Shown here: piece after piece, positions 1-8,899 of the stretch
Numbering within the stretch: position 1 is the first letter of the stretch
Layout of the letters: every line of letters begins with the position of its first letter
Origin: Desulfobulbaceae bacterium
Lineage (GTDB): Bacteria; Desulfobacterota; Desulfobulbia; Desulfobulbales; Desulfocapsaceae
Direction of reading: 5' to 3'
Assembly: GCA_024227155.1 (NCBI GenBank)
Contig: JAAELB010000661.1
Location: 1 to 64,000 of the forward strand
Length of the DNA: 64,000 bases
Translations under genes and position numbers: made by a program
Notes under the pieces: generated by a model
Told to the model about the DNA's origin: nothing
What the model saw: only the letters and a program-made list of their open reading frames with translations
Database searches by the model: none

Positions 1-486
1 ATCAATAATACAATTGCGTATAATAGTAGTGATGGGATTTATTTCCGTGATAACACTAACTACACTACTAATGGTACCACTAACATTAGCGGTAATATTA
101 TTGTCTATAATGGAACATACGGATTGGACCTAAGTGCTCACTCTGAAAATATCTCTTATAACAATGTGTATGGAAATTCCACCAATTATGTAAACTGTTC
201 TCCTGACACAGGAAATATATCATTCAACCCCCTTTTTATAGACCAGAGTGCCGGTAACTATGCACTGCAAAGCACTTCTTACTGCATTGACAGTGGAATT
301 CCAGGTGAACCCAACAACGATCCGGACGGTACCCGCAATGATATGGGTGCTTATAGCGGGCCCGCATCCGCCGCGTTCTGGCCATATATCCCCCGTGGAC
401 CGGTGGTAACTGAAATAGATATTACCCCCGCCTCAGTTCCACGAGGAGGAACAATCACTATTAAAGCAAAAGGGCGCGTGCAATAG
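1..486 (+). CDS. Right-handed beta-helix repeat protein, C-terminal part (5' end outside window)
   Basis: Frame 1 is open from base 1 to the TAG at 484-486, so this is the last 161 codons of a gene that starts before the window. The protein is rich in Asn, Thr, Ser, Tyr and Gly, with short strand-turn units such as NISGNIIVYNGTYG, as in parallel beta-helix (pectate-lyase-like) surface proteins. Near the end the motif DPDGTRNDMGAYSG matches the 'choice-of-anchor Q' type terminus often found on secreted beta-helix proteins, followed by a short Ig-like start (TEIDITPASVPRGG). It is probably exported and cell-surface or extracellular, possibly binding or cleaving polysaccharide; the specific substrate cannot be read. 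It lies 46 bp upstream of another exported repeat protein, so the two may be co-transcribed. Confidence 0.75.
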   Translation: MNNTIAYNSSDGIYFRDNTNYTTNGTTNISGNIIVYNGTYGLDLSAHSENISYNNVYGNSTNYVNCSPDTGNISFNPLFIDQSAGNYALQSTSYCIDSGIPGEPNNDPDGTRNDMGAYSGPASAAFWPYIPRGPVVTEIDITPASVPRGGTITIKAKGRVQ

Positions 487-532
487 ACGCCTTTCTTTAT
501 CGACTATTTCAAAATAGAAAAGGAAGGCAATC

Positions 533-1483
533 ATGAAAAACACCAAGATTATTCTGTTTATACTAAGCGTTTTATTAGCAGGTGCAGCTTATACACAGGC
601 GGGTATAGGAGATGACAATCTCACCGCAGGGGAATATTTTTTCGATACCGATCCCGGTGAGGGGAATGGTTATGCTCTGCAAGCTGTGGACGGCACCTTT
701 GATACACCTTTTGAAGACATAGATATGCCGATTAATCTACCGGAGCTAACCTCCGGCCCGCATTATCTCTACATACGTCTACGAAATGCAGAAGGGATTT
801 GGGGCATTCCAAACAGACACCTGATGGTTGTTACCAATATAAACACCATAACAGCAGCTGAGTATTTCTATGACACCGATCCTGGGGAAGGGAGTGGCCA
901 ATCCTTAGAAGTGGTAGATGGAGATATTAAGGAAGATGTAGAGCTTTCAGATAGTCTTGTGGAAGGACTCCATAAGATGTATATCCGCATGAAAGATGAA
1001 GAAGGTTCCTGGGGGCCTGCACGGCAATACAGTTTCGAGGTGGTTGACTGGACCGGAACGAGCTATATCAAAGGCGCTGAATATTTTATAGATACTGATC
1101 CAGGAGAAGGAAACGGCACCCAACTTTCAGCTGTTGACCATATTTTCAACGACACAGAAGAGGCCGTTATGGCCAAACTTAGAACTTCAGAACTTGCTGA
1201 AGGGGATCATACCTTATACTTCCGCGCGCAGAATATTGAAGGAAACTGGACCCAGCCCACACCATATAGGAATCTCGAGATCACACCTTTTTACGGAAAA
1301 ATTGGTGACCTGAACGACGATGACAAAGTGGATCTTACAGATGCAATTCTGGCCTTAATGGTCTTAATCGGACAAAACCCTGGTGAATTGAGAGAAGATT
1401 ACCAGACCTCCGGCGTTGATGTGGATGATTGGAGAGTAGGATTGCCGGAAGCTGTTTATGTGCTAGAGAAAGTAGCAGAGTAA
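533..1483 (+). CDS. Secreted protein with three DTDPGEG repeats and a dockerin-like C-terminus
   Basis: A 316-residue protein starting at ATG 533 behind a good ribosome site (AAGGAAGG, about 7 nt). Residues 1-23 form a signal peptide (basic start, hydrophobic core, AQA-type end). The mature part has three similar units at about 33-100, 109-172 and 182-250. Each opens with (A/G)EYF.DTDPGEG.G and ends with an H.LY.R..N.EG.W-type stretch, which suggests tandem beta-sandwich modules. Residues 257-316 resemble a type I dockerin: GDLNDDDKVDLTDAILAL is a Ca-binding loop plus helix, and a second weaker loop follows (GVDVDDW). The AEYF-DTDPG repeat is best known from secreted Bacteroidetes proteins, so transfer is possible. 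Role inferred: an extracellular structural or adhesion protein. No catalytic residues are evident. Confidence 0.75.
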   Translation: MKNTKIILFILSVLLAGAAYTQAGIGDDNLTAGEYFFDTDPGEGNGYALQAVDGTFDTPFEDIDMPINLPELTSGPHYLYIRLRNAEGIWGIPNRHLMVVTNINTITAAEYFYDTDPGEGSGQSLEVVDGDIKEDVELSDSLVEGLHKMYIRMKDEEGSWGPARQYSFEVVDWTGTSYIKGAEYFIDTDPGEGNGTQLSAVDHIFNDTEEAVMAKLRTSELAEGDHTLYFRAQNIEGNWTQPTPYRNLEITPFYGKIGDLNDDDKVDLTDAILALMVLIGQNPGELREDYQTSGVDVDDWRVGLPEAVYVLEKVAE

Positions 1484-1651
1484 TAATGGACGACAACACA
1501 CTATGTACTATTCGTCCCCTATCGCTTCTTTCAGAGCCGGTCGTTACCAGCAACACCCTCGGGGTTTTCACTTACCTACGATTCGAATTGGTTTGCCCCA
1601 TATCGAGGTCACGTCAGCTTAACGCTGGCTGGGTTTGCCCGCCATGCTAGG

Positions 1652-1694
1652 CAAACAAAAAAGCGTCCCGGACTGTCGCGAAGTCCGGGACGCT
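1652..1694 (-). terminator. Rho-independent terminator of the fatty-acid operon
   Basis: A perfect 13-bp stem (AGCGTCCCGGACT / AGTCCGGGACGCT, 1662-1694) with a 7-nt loop. On the minus strand it is followed by TTTTTTGTTT. It lies 28 bp past the last gene of the minus-strand beta-oxidation operon, and may also stop transcripts from the plus strand. Confidence 0.85.
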
Positions 1695-1722
1695 GTCAAA
1701 GGCAGGTAACCCCAGTTTAAAC

Positions 1723-2901
1723 CTACCCCATTCCCAGCTTTCTGGTGATCTTAGTTTTTATGGTATCGATTACAAAGGGAGTCATTCTCTTTTTTTCTTT
1801 AAGGATCTGCTTAAAAAGATCCTTTTTCTTTTCAGGAATTTCAGCTCGATCCATGGGTACAAGAGAGAGGGAACCGGTAGGACAAGCACTGATACAGGCG
1901 CCACATCCGAGACAGTTGTCCGGCTCCACCCTCATCCGCTTTTTGCTTTTACCGTTCTCCATATCAATAAGTTCAAGAGCGTCAACATTACAGGCTTTTT
2001 TGCAAAGTCCGCAACCAACACAACTCTCACTGTCTATCTGCAGGGTGTAGTTGGTTTTCGCGACCCCCATGGGAAAACCTTTGATCACCCCCCCCAGCAG
2101 TTCACAGCAGCAGGAACAGCAATTGCAAATAAAGGATGGTTTATGGCGGATATTATCTGTAACATGGGTAAGGTTTAAATCCCTCGCTCCCTGCAAAATC
2201 TTTAGCAGCTCTTCCGTTGTTCTTTTTTCAGCAAAGCCCCTTCGCACCATAAATTTAGCAGCTGTTCCCAAAGAAATACAGATCTCTTTGGTTGGTGCAT
2301 TTTTTTCACAACTCTGGTTGAGGTGCTCCTTTTTATGTCGGCAATAGCACATGCCAATGGCACCGTAACCCGCATTTTTGATAATCTCCCGCGCACTTTC
2401 ATAGGTGGCGACCTGCGAACTCACAGGGATATGCTCTTCGTAGGCGAGGGTTCGTGTCAGGGGCGTCTTGCTTGCGAAAAACTCTTTACCCATCTGTTGA
2501 TCGGGATCACCAAAAAGATATTCTTCCATAAGTTGAGCCAGCTCAGCGACAGGCAGATCCTGCCGCTGTTTCATAAAACTGAACTCGAAAAAACCGATCA
2601 GGCCAGGCATCAGCAGATAATATGTTTTACCACCATACTTTGAGTCAAAGACCAGCCCCTTATCCGCCATCTCATCCAGCTTTTTCTCAAGCCGCCTTTT
2701 GTCCCATCCCGTAGCCCGCACCAGTTCCTTTAGAGTTGCCTCGGTTAGAGGAAAACGGGAAGCGACATACGCCTCTTCTTCAGAAAAAAGGATGGCCAGA
2801 ATTTTACGAAGTTTCTCGTTGTCCGGCAAACCTATTGGATATTTGTTCAACCGGTCAATAAGTGGAACAATATTGCTTTTCCCCTGTCCGTGGTGGCCCA
2901 T
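1723..2901 (-). CDS. 4Fe-4S dicluster protein with N-terminal winged-helix-like region and Cys-rich centre
   Basis: 392 residues, start ATG at 2901 behind AGGAGATGTT. Residues 20-100 look like a winged helix (LKELVRATGWDKRRLEKKLDEMADKGLVF), which in this family may be a structural or regulatory module. The centre has a cysteine-rich patch (CYCRHK at about 185, then C-x-CC-x-CCC at 259-266). The C-terminal part holds two classical ferredoxin motifs, CVGCGLCKKAC (294-304) and CLGCGACISAC (330-340), followed by P. It is the last gene of the operon, 19 bp after an acyl-CoA dehydrogenase. A role in passing electrons from fatty-acid oxidation to the quinone or sulfate pathway fits the context but is inference. 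A decayed relative of the same family lies at 58007-58741. Confidence 0.8.
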   Translation of the reverse strand: MGHHGQGKSNIVPLIDRLNKYPIGLPDNEKLRKILAILFSEEEAYVASRFPLTEATLKELVRATGWDKRRLEKKLDEMADKGLVFDSKYGGKTYYLLMPGLIGFFEFSFMKQRQDLPVAELAQLMEEYLFGDPDQQMGKEFFASKTPLTRTLAYEEHIPVSSQVATYESAREIIKNAGYGAIGMCYCRHKKEHLNQSCEKNAPTKEICISLGTAAKFMVRRGFAEKRTTEELLKILQGARDLNLTHVTDNIRHKPSFICNCCSCCCELLGGVIKGFPMGVAKTNYTLQIDSESCVGCGLCKKACNVDALELIDMENGKSKKRMRVEPDNCLGCGACISACPTGSLSLVPMDRAEIPEKKKDLFKQILKEKKRMTPFVIDTIKTKITRKLGMG

Positions 2902-2920
2902 AACATCTCCTATGATAATC

Positions 2921-4621
2921 CTATTCGTTCATGGTGTATTGGTCCCGCAAACCGTACACCTTTTGCCAGACGCTTTCAAAGCTCTCGTTATTTTTAATAG
3001 GTTTTTTGATCATTTTGTTAAAAAATTCTTCCTGGCTCGGCGAATTTTCATGACTCAATACCATCTCAAGACAATATCCGCTAAAATCCTTAACAAGGAA
3101 GGTGAAAATTTGCTCGACAACATCAGCGTCAGTCCCATAGATCCTGCTATTTTCCAAGATTAACTGAGCATAGACTACGAGGGTAAACAGCTCCCCTGCA
3201 GCCAGCATATAGTCGATATTCTTTGCCTGCTCTTTTGATGGGGGCGCCGTTATCAACAACTCCCGAAAAAGCTCCATTTGCTCTTTAAAAACAGTGATAT
3301 TGGGGGAGTCAAAACCATCATAGGCGGAACGGTAATCAGAAAAGCGAATTGACGCCAGGGCTCCGGTCTTTTGTTTAAAGAGGTAAGTGTCATCGGCGGT
3401 CCCATCCATCTGGGGGACTGTCGGATAGTCAAAGGGCTCAAAAAAATAGTTGCTCACAAATTTAATAATAAGTGCCATATTGACATGTTCGGTACCTTCA
3501 AGTTTTGGCAGCATGCCGATATCCCGCAGACCCATTTCAAAGTAGGTGTCCTGTTCATAACCCTTGGCAGCTATGACCCCATGTAGCAGCTGCACCACCT
3601 TCTCCCCCTGTCCGGTCACCTTCATTTTAACCACCGGGTTAAAGAGCAGATATCTGCGATCATCATCGGATGCTGCCCGCATATAATCCGCGGCCCTGAA
3701 AGCAAAGAGCTTCATACCGATCAAACGGGCATAACTTTCTGTAAAAATATTTTTAACATGGGGAAAATCAGTGACAAAACGGCCGTAGAGATTCCGCCCG
3801 GCTGCGTGGTTCAACGCCTCATAAAAACAGTGGGTAGCAATGCCTATAGAGGCACACCCCAGCTCAAATTTTCCGACATTGATGGTGTTAAGCGAGGAAT
3901 TCCAGGCGTGATCCCCCCGGGACAGGATATCTGCTTCTGTTATCGGGTAATCGTGCAGGGCATATTCAGCAACATATGCCTGACGCACCCCACTGGTATC
4001 TATCTTTTTGACACATTGATATTTTTCATGCTCAGGATCCACAACAAAAAACACATATTCTCCTGTGTTTTTCAGTTTTGCAAATGTCGAAACCAGAGCG
4101 GCACAGTTACCATTGCCAATATAGTACTTTGATCCTTTTGCCAGATAGGTCCCATCTTCCTGTGGAACCAAAACCATCTCACTTGAGTAGAGATCGGCCC
4201 CGTGCGCTTTTTCTGAAAGACCAAAGGCGAAGACCCCACCGTCTGCCAGTAATCTTCCTGTACTTTTTTTGACTTCTTCATTTTTTCCCATCCAGATTGG
4301 CCCAAGCCCGAGGATGGTTACCTGCCAGGCATACCAGTAGCAGAGACCGTAAAACCCAAGGATCTCATTGAATTCACTGATTCGGTACATATCCCAGCGG
4401 CCACCCACCTGGCTATATTTCTTAGGCGTAAGAAAGTGGGCAAATATCTGTTCTTTTTTTATAAAATCGAGAAAATCTTCATACCAGACCATACTCTGAT
4501 CATCTTCTTTGATCTTTTTTAGACCTTTCTCTTCAAAGAACGCTATGGTCTTCAGCGCCAGCTCTCTGGAAGTGGGATCATTATGACGACGCTGGTATTT
4601 CTTAGGATTGAGTAAATTCAT
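2921..4621 (-). CDS. Acyl-CoA dehydrogenase family protein
   Basis: 566 residues; ATG at 4621 with CAGGAGAATCATAG in front. It shows the acyl-CoA dehydrogenase layout: an N-terminal helical domain, a middle beta-domain around FAFGLSEKAHGADLYSSEM (FAD/substrate contact), and a C-terminal helical domain with LEGTEHVNMALI, the position of the EGT-type motif that carries the catalytic base in the family. It is longer than the usual 380-400 residues, with about 100 extra N-terminal residues and a helical tail, as in the long bacterial FadE-like branch. It would oxidise acyl-CoA to trans-2-enoyl-CoA using FAD and pass electrons to ETF or another acceptor. It sits between an MBL hydrolase and an Fe-S protein in the fad operon. 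Chain-length preference cannot be read. Confidence 0.85.
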   Translation of the reverse strand: MNLLNPKKYQRRHNDPTSRELALKTIAFFEEKGLKKIKEDDQSMVWYEDFLDFIKKEQIFAHFLTPKKYSQVGGRWDMYRISEFNEILGFYGLCYWYAWQVTILGLGPIWMGKNEEVKKSTGRLLADGGVFAFGLSEKAHGADLYSSEMVLVPQEDGTYLAKGSKYYIGNGNCAALVSTFAKLKNTGEYVFFVVDPEHEKYQCVKKIDTSGVRQAYVAEYALHDYPITEADILSRGDHAWNSSLNTINVGKFELGCASIGIATHCFYEALNHAAGRNLYGRFVTDFPHVKNIFTESYARLIGMKLFAFRAADYMRAASDDDRRYLLFNPVVKMKVTGQGEKVVQLLHGVIAAKGYEQDTYFEMGLRDIGMLPKLEGTEHVNMALIIKFVSNYFFEPFDYPTVPQMDGTADDTYLFKQKTGALASIRFSDYRSAYDGFDSPNITVFKEQMELFRELLITAPPSKEQAKNIDYMLAAGELFTLVVYAQLILENSRIYGTDADVVEQIFTFLVKDFSGYCLEMVLSHENSPSQEEFFNKMIKKPIKNNESFESVWQKVYGLRDQYTMNE

Positions 4622-4631
4622 CTATGATTCT

Positions 4632-4651
4632 CCTGAATTTCTAAGGCACTA
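4632..4651 (-). repeat. Half copy of the AGTRCCTT repeat family
   Basis: On the minus strand this reads TTAGTGCCTTAGAAATTCAG, matching the left end of the fuller copy at 13668-13744 and the reverse complement of the right end at 36046-36063. It ends about 11 bases before the acyl-CoA dehydrogenase start codon, next to its ribosome site. Confidence 0.6.
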
Positions 4652-5611
4652 ATTGGGATGATTATACCCCACAGTGGCGGAATAAAAGAGTTTATCCAGC
4701 CTCTCAAACAAGCCCGCTCTCTTAAGGGCTGTTTCCAGCAGTTCGGGGTCTTGCAACAAATCCTTCATGAACATGATTTCGGAAGCTTTCAGATAGATAT
4801 GAAAAATATCAGTCATTCGACCGGAGAGAAGTTTGTCCACCAGAACCATGATGTTCGTTTCATCGCGATAAGGATGGAGCTGGGCCACCCTGCTTAAAAG
4901 CTTGGAAACATAAAATTCCAGAGTATTTTTGATGGAGACGATATTCCCTTTGTGTCCTGGGAGTACAGCTTTACCCTCCTCGGCAGCAAGTTTTACAATG
5001 GTTTCACAATATGCTCTGTAATTTTTGAATCTGCCACCATCCTGCAAATCCACATCAAGTACTGGCGATTGAAACACCCCCTTCAGCAGGGTATCACCTG
5101 TTACAAGCCACTCTTTACCAACATAGACCAGATCACTCTGGGAGTGGCCCGGACATTCAAGAACCCTAACTCCCAACTGTTCAGGAATCTCGGTTTCAGA
5201 GATTTTATAATTCTCCGGAAAAGGTGGAAATAGAGCTCCGCTATCAAAGATGGCACGTAATTGTTTCAGATAGTCACCATCAAACCCCAGCTCACAAAGC
5301 AAATGATACATCTGCTCTATACGGTTCTCATGCCCTATGATTTTCAAATGATCAAGATATGGCAGATATACTGTTGCATCACTGTTAAGCTCAAGCCACC
5401 GCGCCTGTCCGTAGTGATCAATATGTGCATGGGTTATAAACACATGCTTAAGATTTTTCAGATCAATATTCTGCTCAAGAAACTGCTGTCCCGCAGGCGT
5501 TGGCGGACCGGTATCAAAGAGCGCCAGGTCACCCCCTAATGTGGCGGTATAACAGTGTACCGGACCAACCATATAGGGGGTATTGATGGTGAGCTGTGTA
5601 GGAACAGTCAT
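4649..5611 (-). CDS. MBL-fold metallo-hydrolase
   Basis: 320 residues. The metal-binding signature H-A-H-I-D-H is at 61-66 (THAHIDHYGQ). The further ligands expected for the fold are present: H156 in CPGHSQSD, D173 in TGDT and a His in LPGHKG near 220. So it is a complete di-metal beta-lactamase-fold hydrolase, probably acting on a thioester or ester. The C-terminal 80 residues form an added helical region. It lies between two acyl-CoA dehydrogenases of the fatty-acid operon, which suggests acyl-CoA thioester hydrolysis, but the substrate is inference. No strong ribosome site is visible before ATG 5611, and a 240-bp spacer separates it from the upstream gene, so it may also have its own promoter. 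Confidence 0.8.
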   Translation of the reverse strand: MTVPTQLTINTPYMVGPVHCYTATLGGDLALFDTGPPTPAGQQFLEQNIDLKNLKHVFITHAHIDHYGQARWLELNSDATVYLPYLDHLKIIGHENRIEQMYHLLCELGFDGDYLKQLRAIFDSGALFPPFPENYKISETEIPEQLGVRVLECPGHSQSDLVYVGKEWLVTGDTLLKGVFQSPVLDVDLQDGGRFKNYRAYCETIVKLAAEEGKAVLPGHKGNIVSIKNTLEFYVSKLLSRVAQLHPYRDETNIMVLVDKLLSGRMTDIFHIYLKASEIMFMKDLLQDPELLETALKRAGLFERLDKLFYSATVGYNHPN

Positions 5612-5850
5612 AGAGAAAATATCGAATAGTTCTGCGCCCTAGGAGACTGTATAGCTTAAACCTTCTCATTGAAGTCATCCCCTAGGTAGTAATCGGAGAT
5701 AAGCGTAGACTTCGATCCAGATAGTAGCGAACTTCCTGGATGCCCGATTACAGCACTCGGGCATGACGGATTAGTCCAAATCGCCACTTTAAGGTTGGAC
5801 ACCGCACTAGTCTTGCGGACGCAGAGGATTAATTTGTTAAAGGCCCCGTG
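5612..5850. repeat. Spacer with palindromic repeat and fragment of the dispersed family
   Basis: No gene here. Bases 5690-5711 (GAGATAAGCGTAGACTTCGA) are identical to 13703-13722, an internal part of the dispersed AGTRCCTT repeat family. Bases 5740-5764 form an 8-bp stem (ATGCCCGA / TCGGGCAT) resembling common intergenic CCCGA...TCGGG palindromes. Two CCTAGG hexamers lie at about 5638 and 5682. The spacer splits the fatty-acid operon into two halves. Confidence 0.55.
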
Positions 5851-7629
5851 TTAAAAGAGATACTTCTCATCTTCACAGGCAGCCGCCGCTAAGGTGCGCT
5901 TGGCGGCAAGCAGGCCGGTGGCATCGTATTTGGTGAAACGCCTTACGCCTGAGAGGATCATGGTTAGCGTATCACCTTCCTCTATATAAAAGGCACCCTT
6001 TCGTGCTGCTGTCGCAGTGGTCTCGGCAGCCTCAAAGGCAAACACTTTAACCACAGCATTAAGTAATTCCTGCTTACGCTCACTCTCTTGACCAATAATT
6101 TTTTCAGCACGTAACACTGTACTTTCCAGGGCAAAAATCTGGATGGCTATGTCCGCTGCTGCCATCAGAATCTCCTGCTCATTGGCAATCTTATCCATAA
6201 ACTTCTGAACCCCTGTACCCGCCAGAATAAGAAAGAGGGTTTTCAGGTTTTTAATAAGTTCTTTTTCATGAACAAAAGGAATATCCTCATCAAGTTCTTC
6301 AAAGCTTGGAGTCATTAACGCCTCAAAAGCCTTCATGGCTTCCGCCTGCAGAGGCATCTCCCCTTTCATGGCTTTTCTCAGAATCATACCGGGAATCAGC
6401 AGTCTGTTGATCTCGTTTGTTCCCTCCCAGATACGATTAATCCGTTCATTACGGTAGTATCCTTCCACAGGATACTCACTCAAGAAACCGTATCCACCGT
6501 GGATTTGCACTACTTCATCCACCGTTTCAGCAAGAACTTCACTACAGAACACCTTGGCAATGCCACACTCAGGTGCATACTCCTCGATACCTTTGAGATA
6601 CTTTTCGTAATAGTTCTGGGTACCTTTATCAATGGTTGCCAGTTTATCATCGAGCATTCCAGCAAATCTGTATACAAGGGATTCAGATGCATAGATCTTT
6701 GCTGTAAGATCAGCAATTTTTTCAGAAATGGCCCCAAACTTGGCAATTGGTGTATTAAATTGCTTGCGTTCATTGGCGTATTTAACACCATCCACCAAGG
6801 CCATCTTTGCAGCACCAGTCACACCAGCACCCAGCTTAAAGCGGCCAATATTGAGAACGTTAAACGCAATTTTATGACCTTTTCCCTTCTCGCCAAGGAG
6901 GTTTTCAACAGGCACCTTACAATTTTCCAGAATGATCTGGGTAGTGGAGGAGCCTTTGATACCCATCTTTTTCTCTTCAGGACCGACAACGAGGCCTTCA
7001 AAAGATCTCTCCACCAGAAAAGCGGTGAAATGTTCCTTATCTATCTTGGCAAAAACAGTGTACAGCTCTGCAAAACCACCATTGGTGATGAATTGCTTGG
7101 TACCGTTAAGAACATAGTGACTTCCATCGTCTGAGAGCACCGCTGTAGCCTGGGCTCCCAGCGCATCACTACCCGAACCAGGCTCGGTGAGGCAATAGGC
7201 GGCAATCCACTCACCGGAGGTGACTTTTTCTAAATACTGCTCTTTCTGCGCATCAGTACCGAAATATATGAGAGGAAGAATACCAATACCAGTGTGAGCC
7301 GTGTAGGTGACAGACCATGGACCGGCGCACGAGATCTTCTCAGCCACCAGCATGGAAGAGACCTTATCCAGCTCCAAACCACCAAATTTCTCTGGTGCAT
7401 CCATCATCAAAAGTCCTAATTCCCCACATTTCTGCATACCTTCAACAACCAGGTCAAAGTTCTGCTTTTCGATCTCTTCCAAGTGGGGATTGATTTCATT
7501 TTCGACAAATTGCGTGGTGGTTTCACCGATCTGTCGTTGTTCATCTGTGAAATCTTCCGGTGTGAAAACATCTTCGCAGGGAGTCTCAGCAATCAGGTAC
7601 TCGCCACCTTTTAAAATTTTTTCAGCCAT
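5851..7629 (-). CDS. Acyl-CoA dehydrogenase (FadE-like, with C-terminal extra domain)
   Basis: 592 residues from ATG 7629, chosen because GAGGTGACTATA sits in front of it; the GTG three codons earlier overlaps that ribosome site. Family landmarks are clear: AAYCLTEPGSGSDALGAQ (FAD/substrate loop), GIKGSSTTQIILENCKVP, ERKQFNTPIAKFGAI, QIHGGYGFLSEYPVEGYYR and IWEGTNEINRLL, with the EGTNE region carrying the catalytic Glu in the family. The last 170 residues are an added helical domain typical of 590-600-residue acyl-CoA dehydrogenases in beta-oxidation operons. Reaction: acyl-CoA to trans-2-enoyl-CoA with FAD. It follows the thiolase gene by about 45 bp. Confidence 0.93.
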   Translation of the reverse strand: MAEKILKGGEYLIAETPCEDVFTPEDFTDEQRQIGETTTQFVENEINPHLEEIEKQNFDLVVEGMQKCGELGLLMMDAPEKFGGLELDKVSSMLVAEKISCAGPWSVTYTAHTGIGILPLIYFGTDAQKEQYLEKVTSGEWIAAYCLTEPGSGSDALGAQATAVLSDDGSHYVLNGTKQFITNGGFAELYTVFAKIDKEHFTAFLVERSFEGLVVGPEEKKMGIKGSSTTQIILENCKVPVENLLGEKGKGHKIAFNVLNIGRFKLGAGVTGAAKMALVDGVKYANERKQFNTPIAKFGAISEKIADLTAKIYASESLVYRFAGMLDDKLATIDKGTQNYYEKYLKGIEEYAPECGIAKVFCSEVLAETVDEVVQIHGGYGFLSEYPVEGYYRNERINRIWEGTNEINRLLIPGMILRKAMKGEMPLQAEAMKAFEALMTPSFEELDEDIPFVHEKELIKNLKTLFLILAGTGVQKFMDKIANEQEILMAAADIAIQIFALESTVLRAEKIIGQESERKQELLNAVVKVFAFEAAETTATAARKGAFYIEEGDTLTMILSGVRRFTKYDATGLLAAKRTLAAAACEDEKYLF

Positions 7630-7674
7630 TATAGTCACCTCAAATTGAGTAATTGATTAATCTACCGATACCCC

Positions 7675-8847
7675 TTACAATCTTTCAAAGACACCAGCCG
7701 CGCCCATTCCGCCACCAATACACATGGAAACCATGCCATACCTGAGTTTTCTTCTTCCCATCTCATGGAGAAGAGAGGTGGTCAGTTTGGCACCGGTACA
7801 TCCAAGGGGGTGACCCAGGGCAATTGCGCCACCGTTGACGTTGATAATGTCACGGTTCAGACCAAGGGTTTTGATTACTGCGAGCGCCTGGGCGGCAAAA
7901 GCTTCATTCAGCTCAAAAAGTTCAATATCTTCCTGCTTGAGACCTGCCAGTTTAAGGGCGGCCGGGATCGCTGTAATTGGACCAATACCCATCACTTCCG
8001 GTGGAACGCCATTGGCTGAAAATGCAAGAAACCTGGCCATGGGGGATTTGCTTATTTTTTCCAAATATTCTTCTGAAACCACCATCGCAACAGCAGCACC
8101 ATCAGTCATTTGAGACGAATTGCCAGCCGTAACAGGACCACCCACCTTAAAAGCGGGACGGAGTTTAGCCAGTGTATCCACCGTCGTACCGGGGCGTACT
8201 CCATCATCAACGGTTACCATCTCTTTTATTTTTTTCATCTTGCCGTTCACAAGACTATCTTTTTCCGTCTCCACCGGGATAATTTCATCGGCGAAGGTAC
8301 CGTTCTCTATCGCTGCTGCAGCCTTGGCGTTACTTGCCGCTGCGAAGGTGTCCATCATCTCCCGGTCTATTCCATACTGTTCAGCAACCAGTTCCGCCGT
8401 AACTCCCATGGAAGAAAAAGCCTCTGGCCAATTGACCATCATCCCGGGATTAGCACTGTACTTCAACCCACCAAGGGGTACACAGGACATAGACTCCACA
8501 CCACCGGCAACAATACAGTCAGCAAAGCCGCACATAACACGCTCTGCCGCCATGGCGATAGTCTGCAGTCCCGAGGAACAAAAGCGATTAATTGTCTGTC
8601 CGGGAACCTCTACTGGCAGGCCCGCTTTCATCGCTGCGACACGACCAACGTTCATGCCCTGCTCGGCTTCGGGAAATGCGCAGCCGAGATAGACATCGTC
8701 TACGGTTGCAGGATCAATCTCAGTACGTTCTACCAGTCCTTTTATGGCTATTGCTGCCAGATCATCTGGCCGCATATCCTTTAATTTGCCTTTATTTGCG
8801 CGGCAACCTGGTGTTCTATAACTTGCCAGAATATATGCTTTTTTCAT
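7675..8847 (-). CDS. fadA: Acetyl-CoA acyltransferase (3-ketoacyl-CoA thiolase)
   Basis: 390 residues, ATG 8847 behind GGGAGAATAGAT. All thiolase catalytic residues are visible: the nucleophile C90 in [11 protein letters not shown]346 in [15 protein letters not shown] and C376 in [12 protein letters not shown]. Length is standard. It cleaves 3-ketoacyl-CoA with CoA to acetyl-CoA and a shortened acyl-CoA, the last step of each beta-oxidation round. It is 53 bp downstream of the HAD/ECH fusion and upstream of an acyl-CoA dehydrogenase, so the operon encodes a full cycle. The direction (degradation rather than acetoacetyl-CoA synthesis) is supported by this context. Confidence 0.95.
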   Translation of the reverse strand: MKKAYILASYRTPGCRANKGKLKDMRPDDLAAIAIKGLVERTEIDPATVDDVYLGCAFPEAEQGMNVGRVAAMKAGLPVEVPGQTINRFCSSGLQTIAMAAERVMCGFADCIVAGGVESMSCVPLGGLKYSANPGMMVNWPEAFSSMGVTAELVAEQYGIDREMMDTFAAASNAKAAAAIENGTFADEIIPVETEKDSLVNGKMKKIKEMVTVDDGVRPGTTVDTLAKLRPAFKVGGPVTAGNSSQMTDGAAVAMVVSEEYLEKISKSPMARFLAFSANGVPPEVMGIGPITAIPAALKLAGLKQEDIELFELNEAFAAQALAVIKTLGLNRDIINVNGGAIALGHPLGCTGAKLTTSLLHEMGRRKLRYGMVSMCIGGGMGAAGVFERL

Positions 8848-8899
8848 ATCTATTCTCCCTGATGGGTAAGAGTAATTTCGGTACTGTCGTCTATCGTGG

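Noticed and set aside
6499-7134. 211-codon frame opposite the acyl-CoA dehydrogenase
   Set aside because: It is a shadow of a clearly coding minus-strand gene.
8110-8784. 224-codon frame on the plus strand inside the thiolase gene
   Set aside because: It is antisense to a thiolase with all catalytic residues and has no family features or ribosome site of its own.
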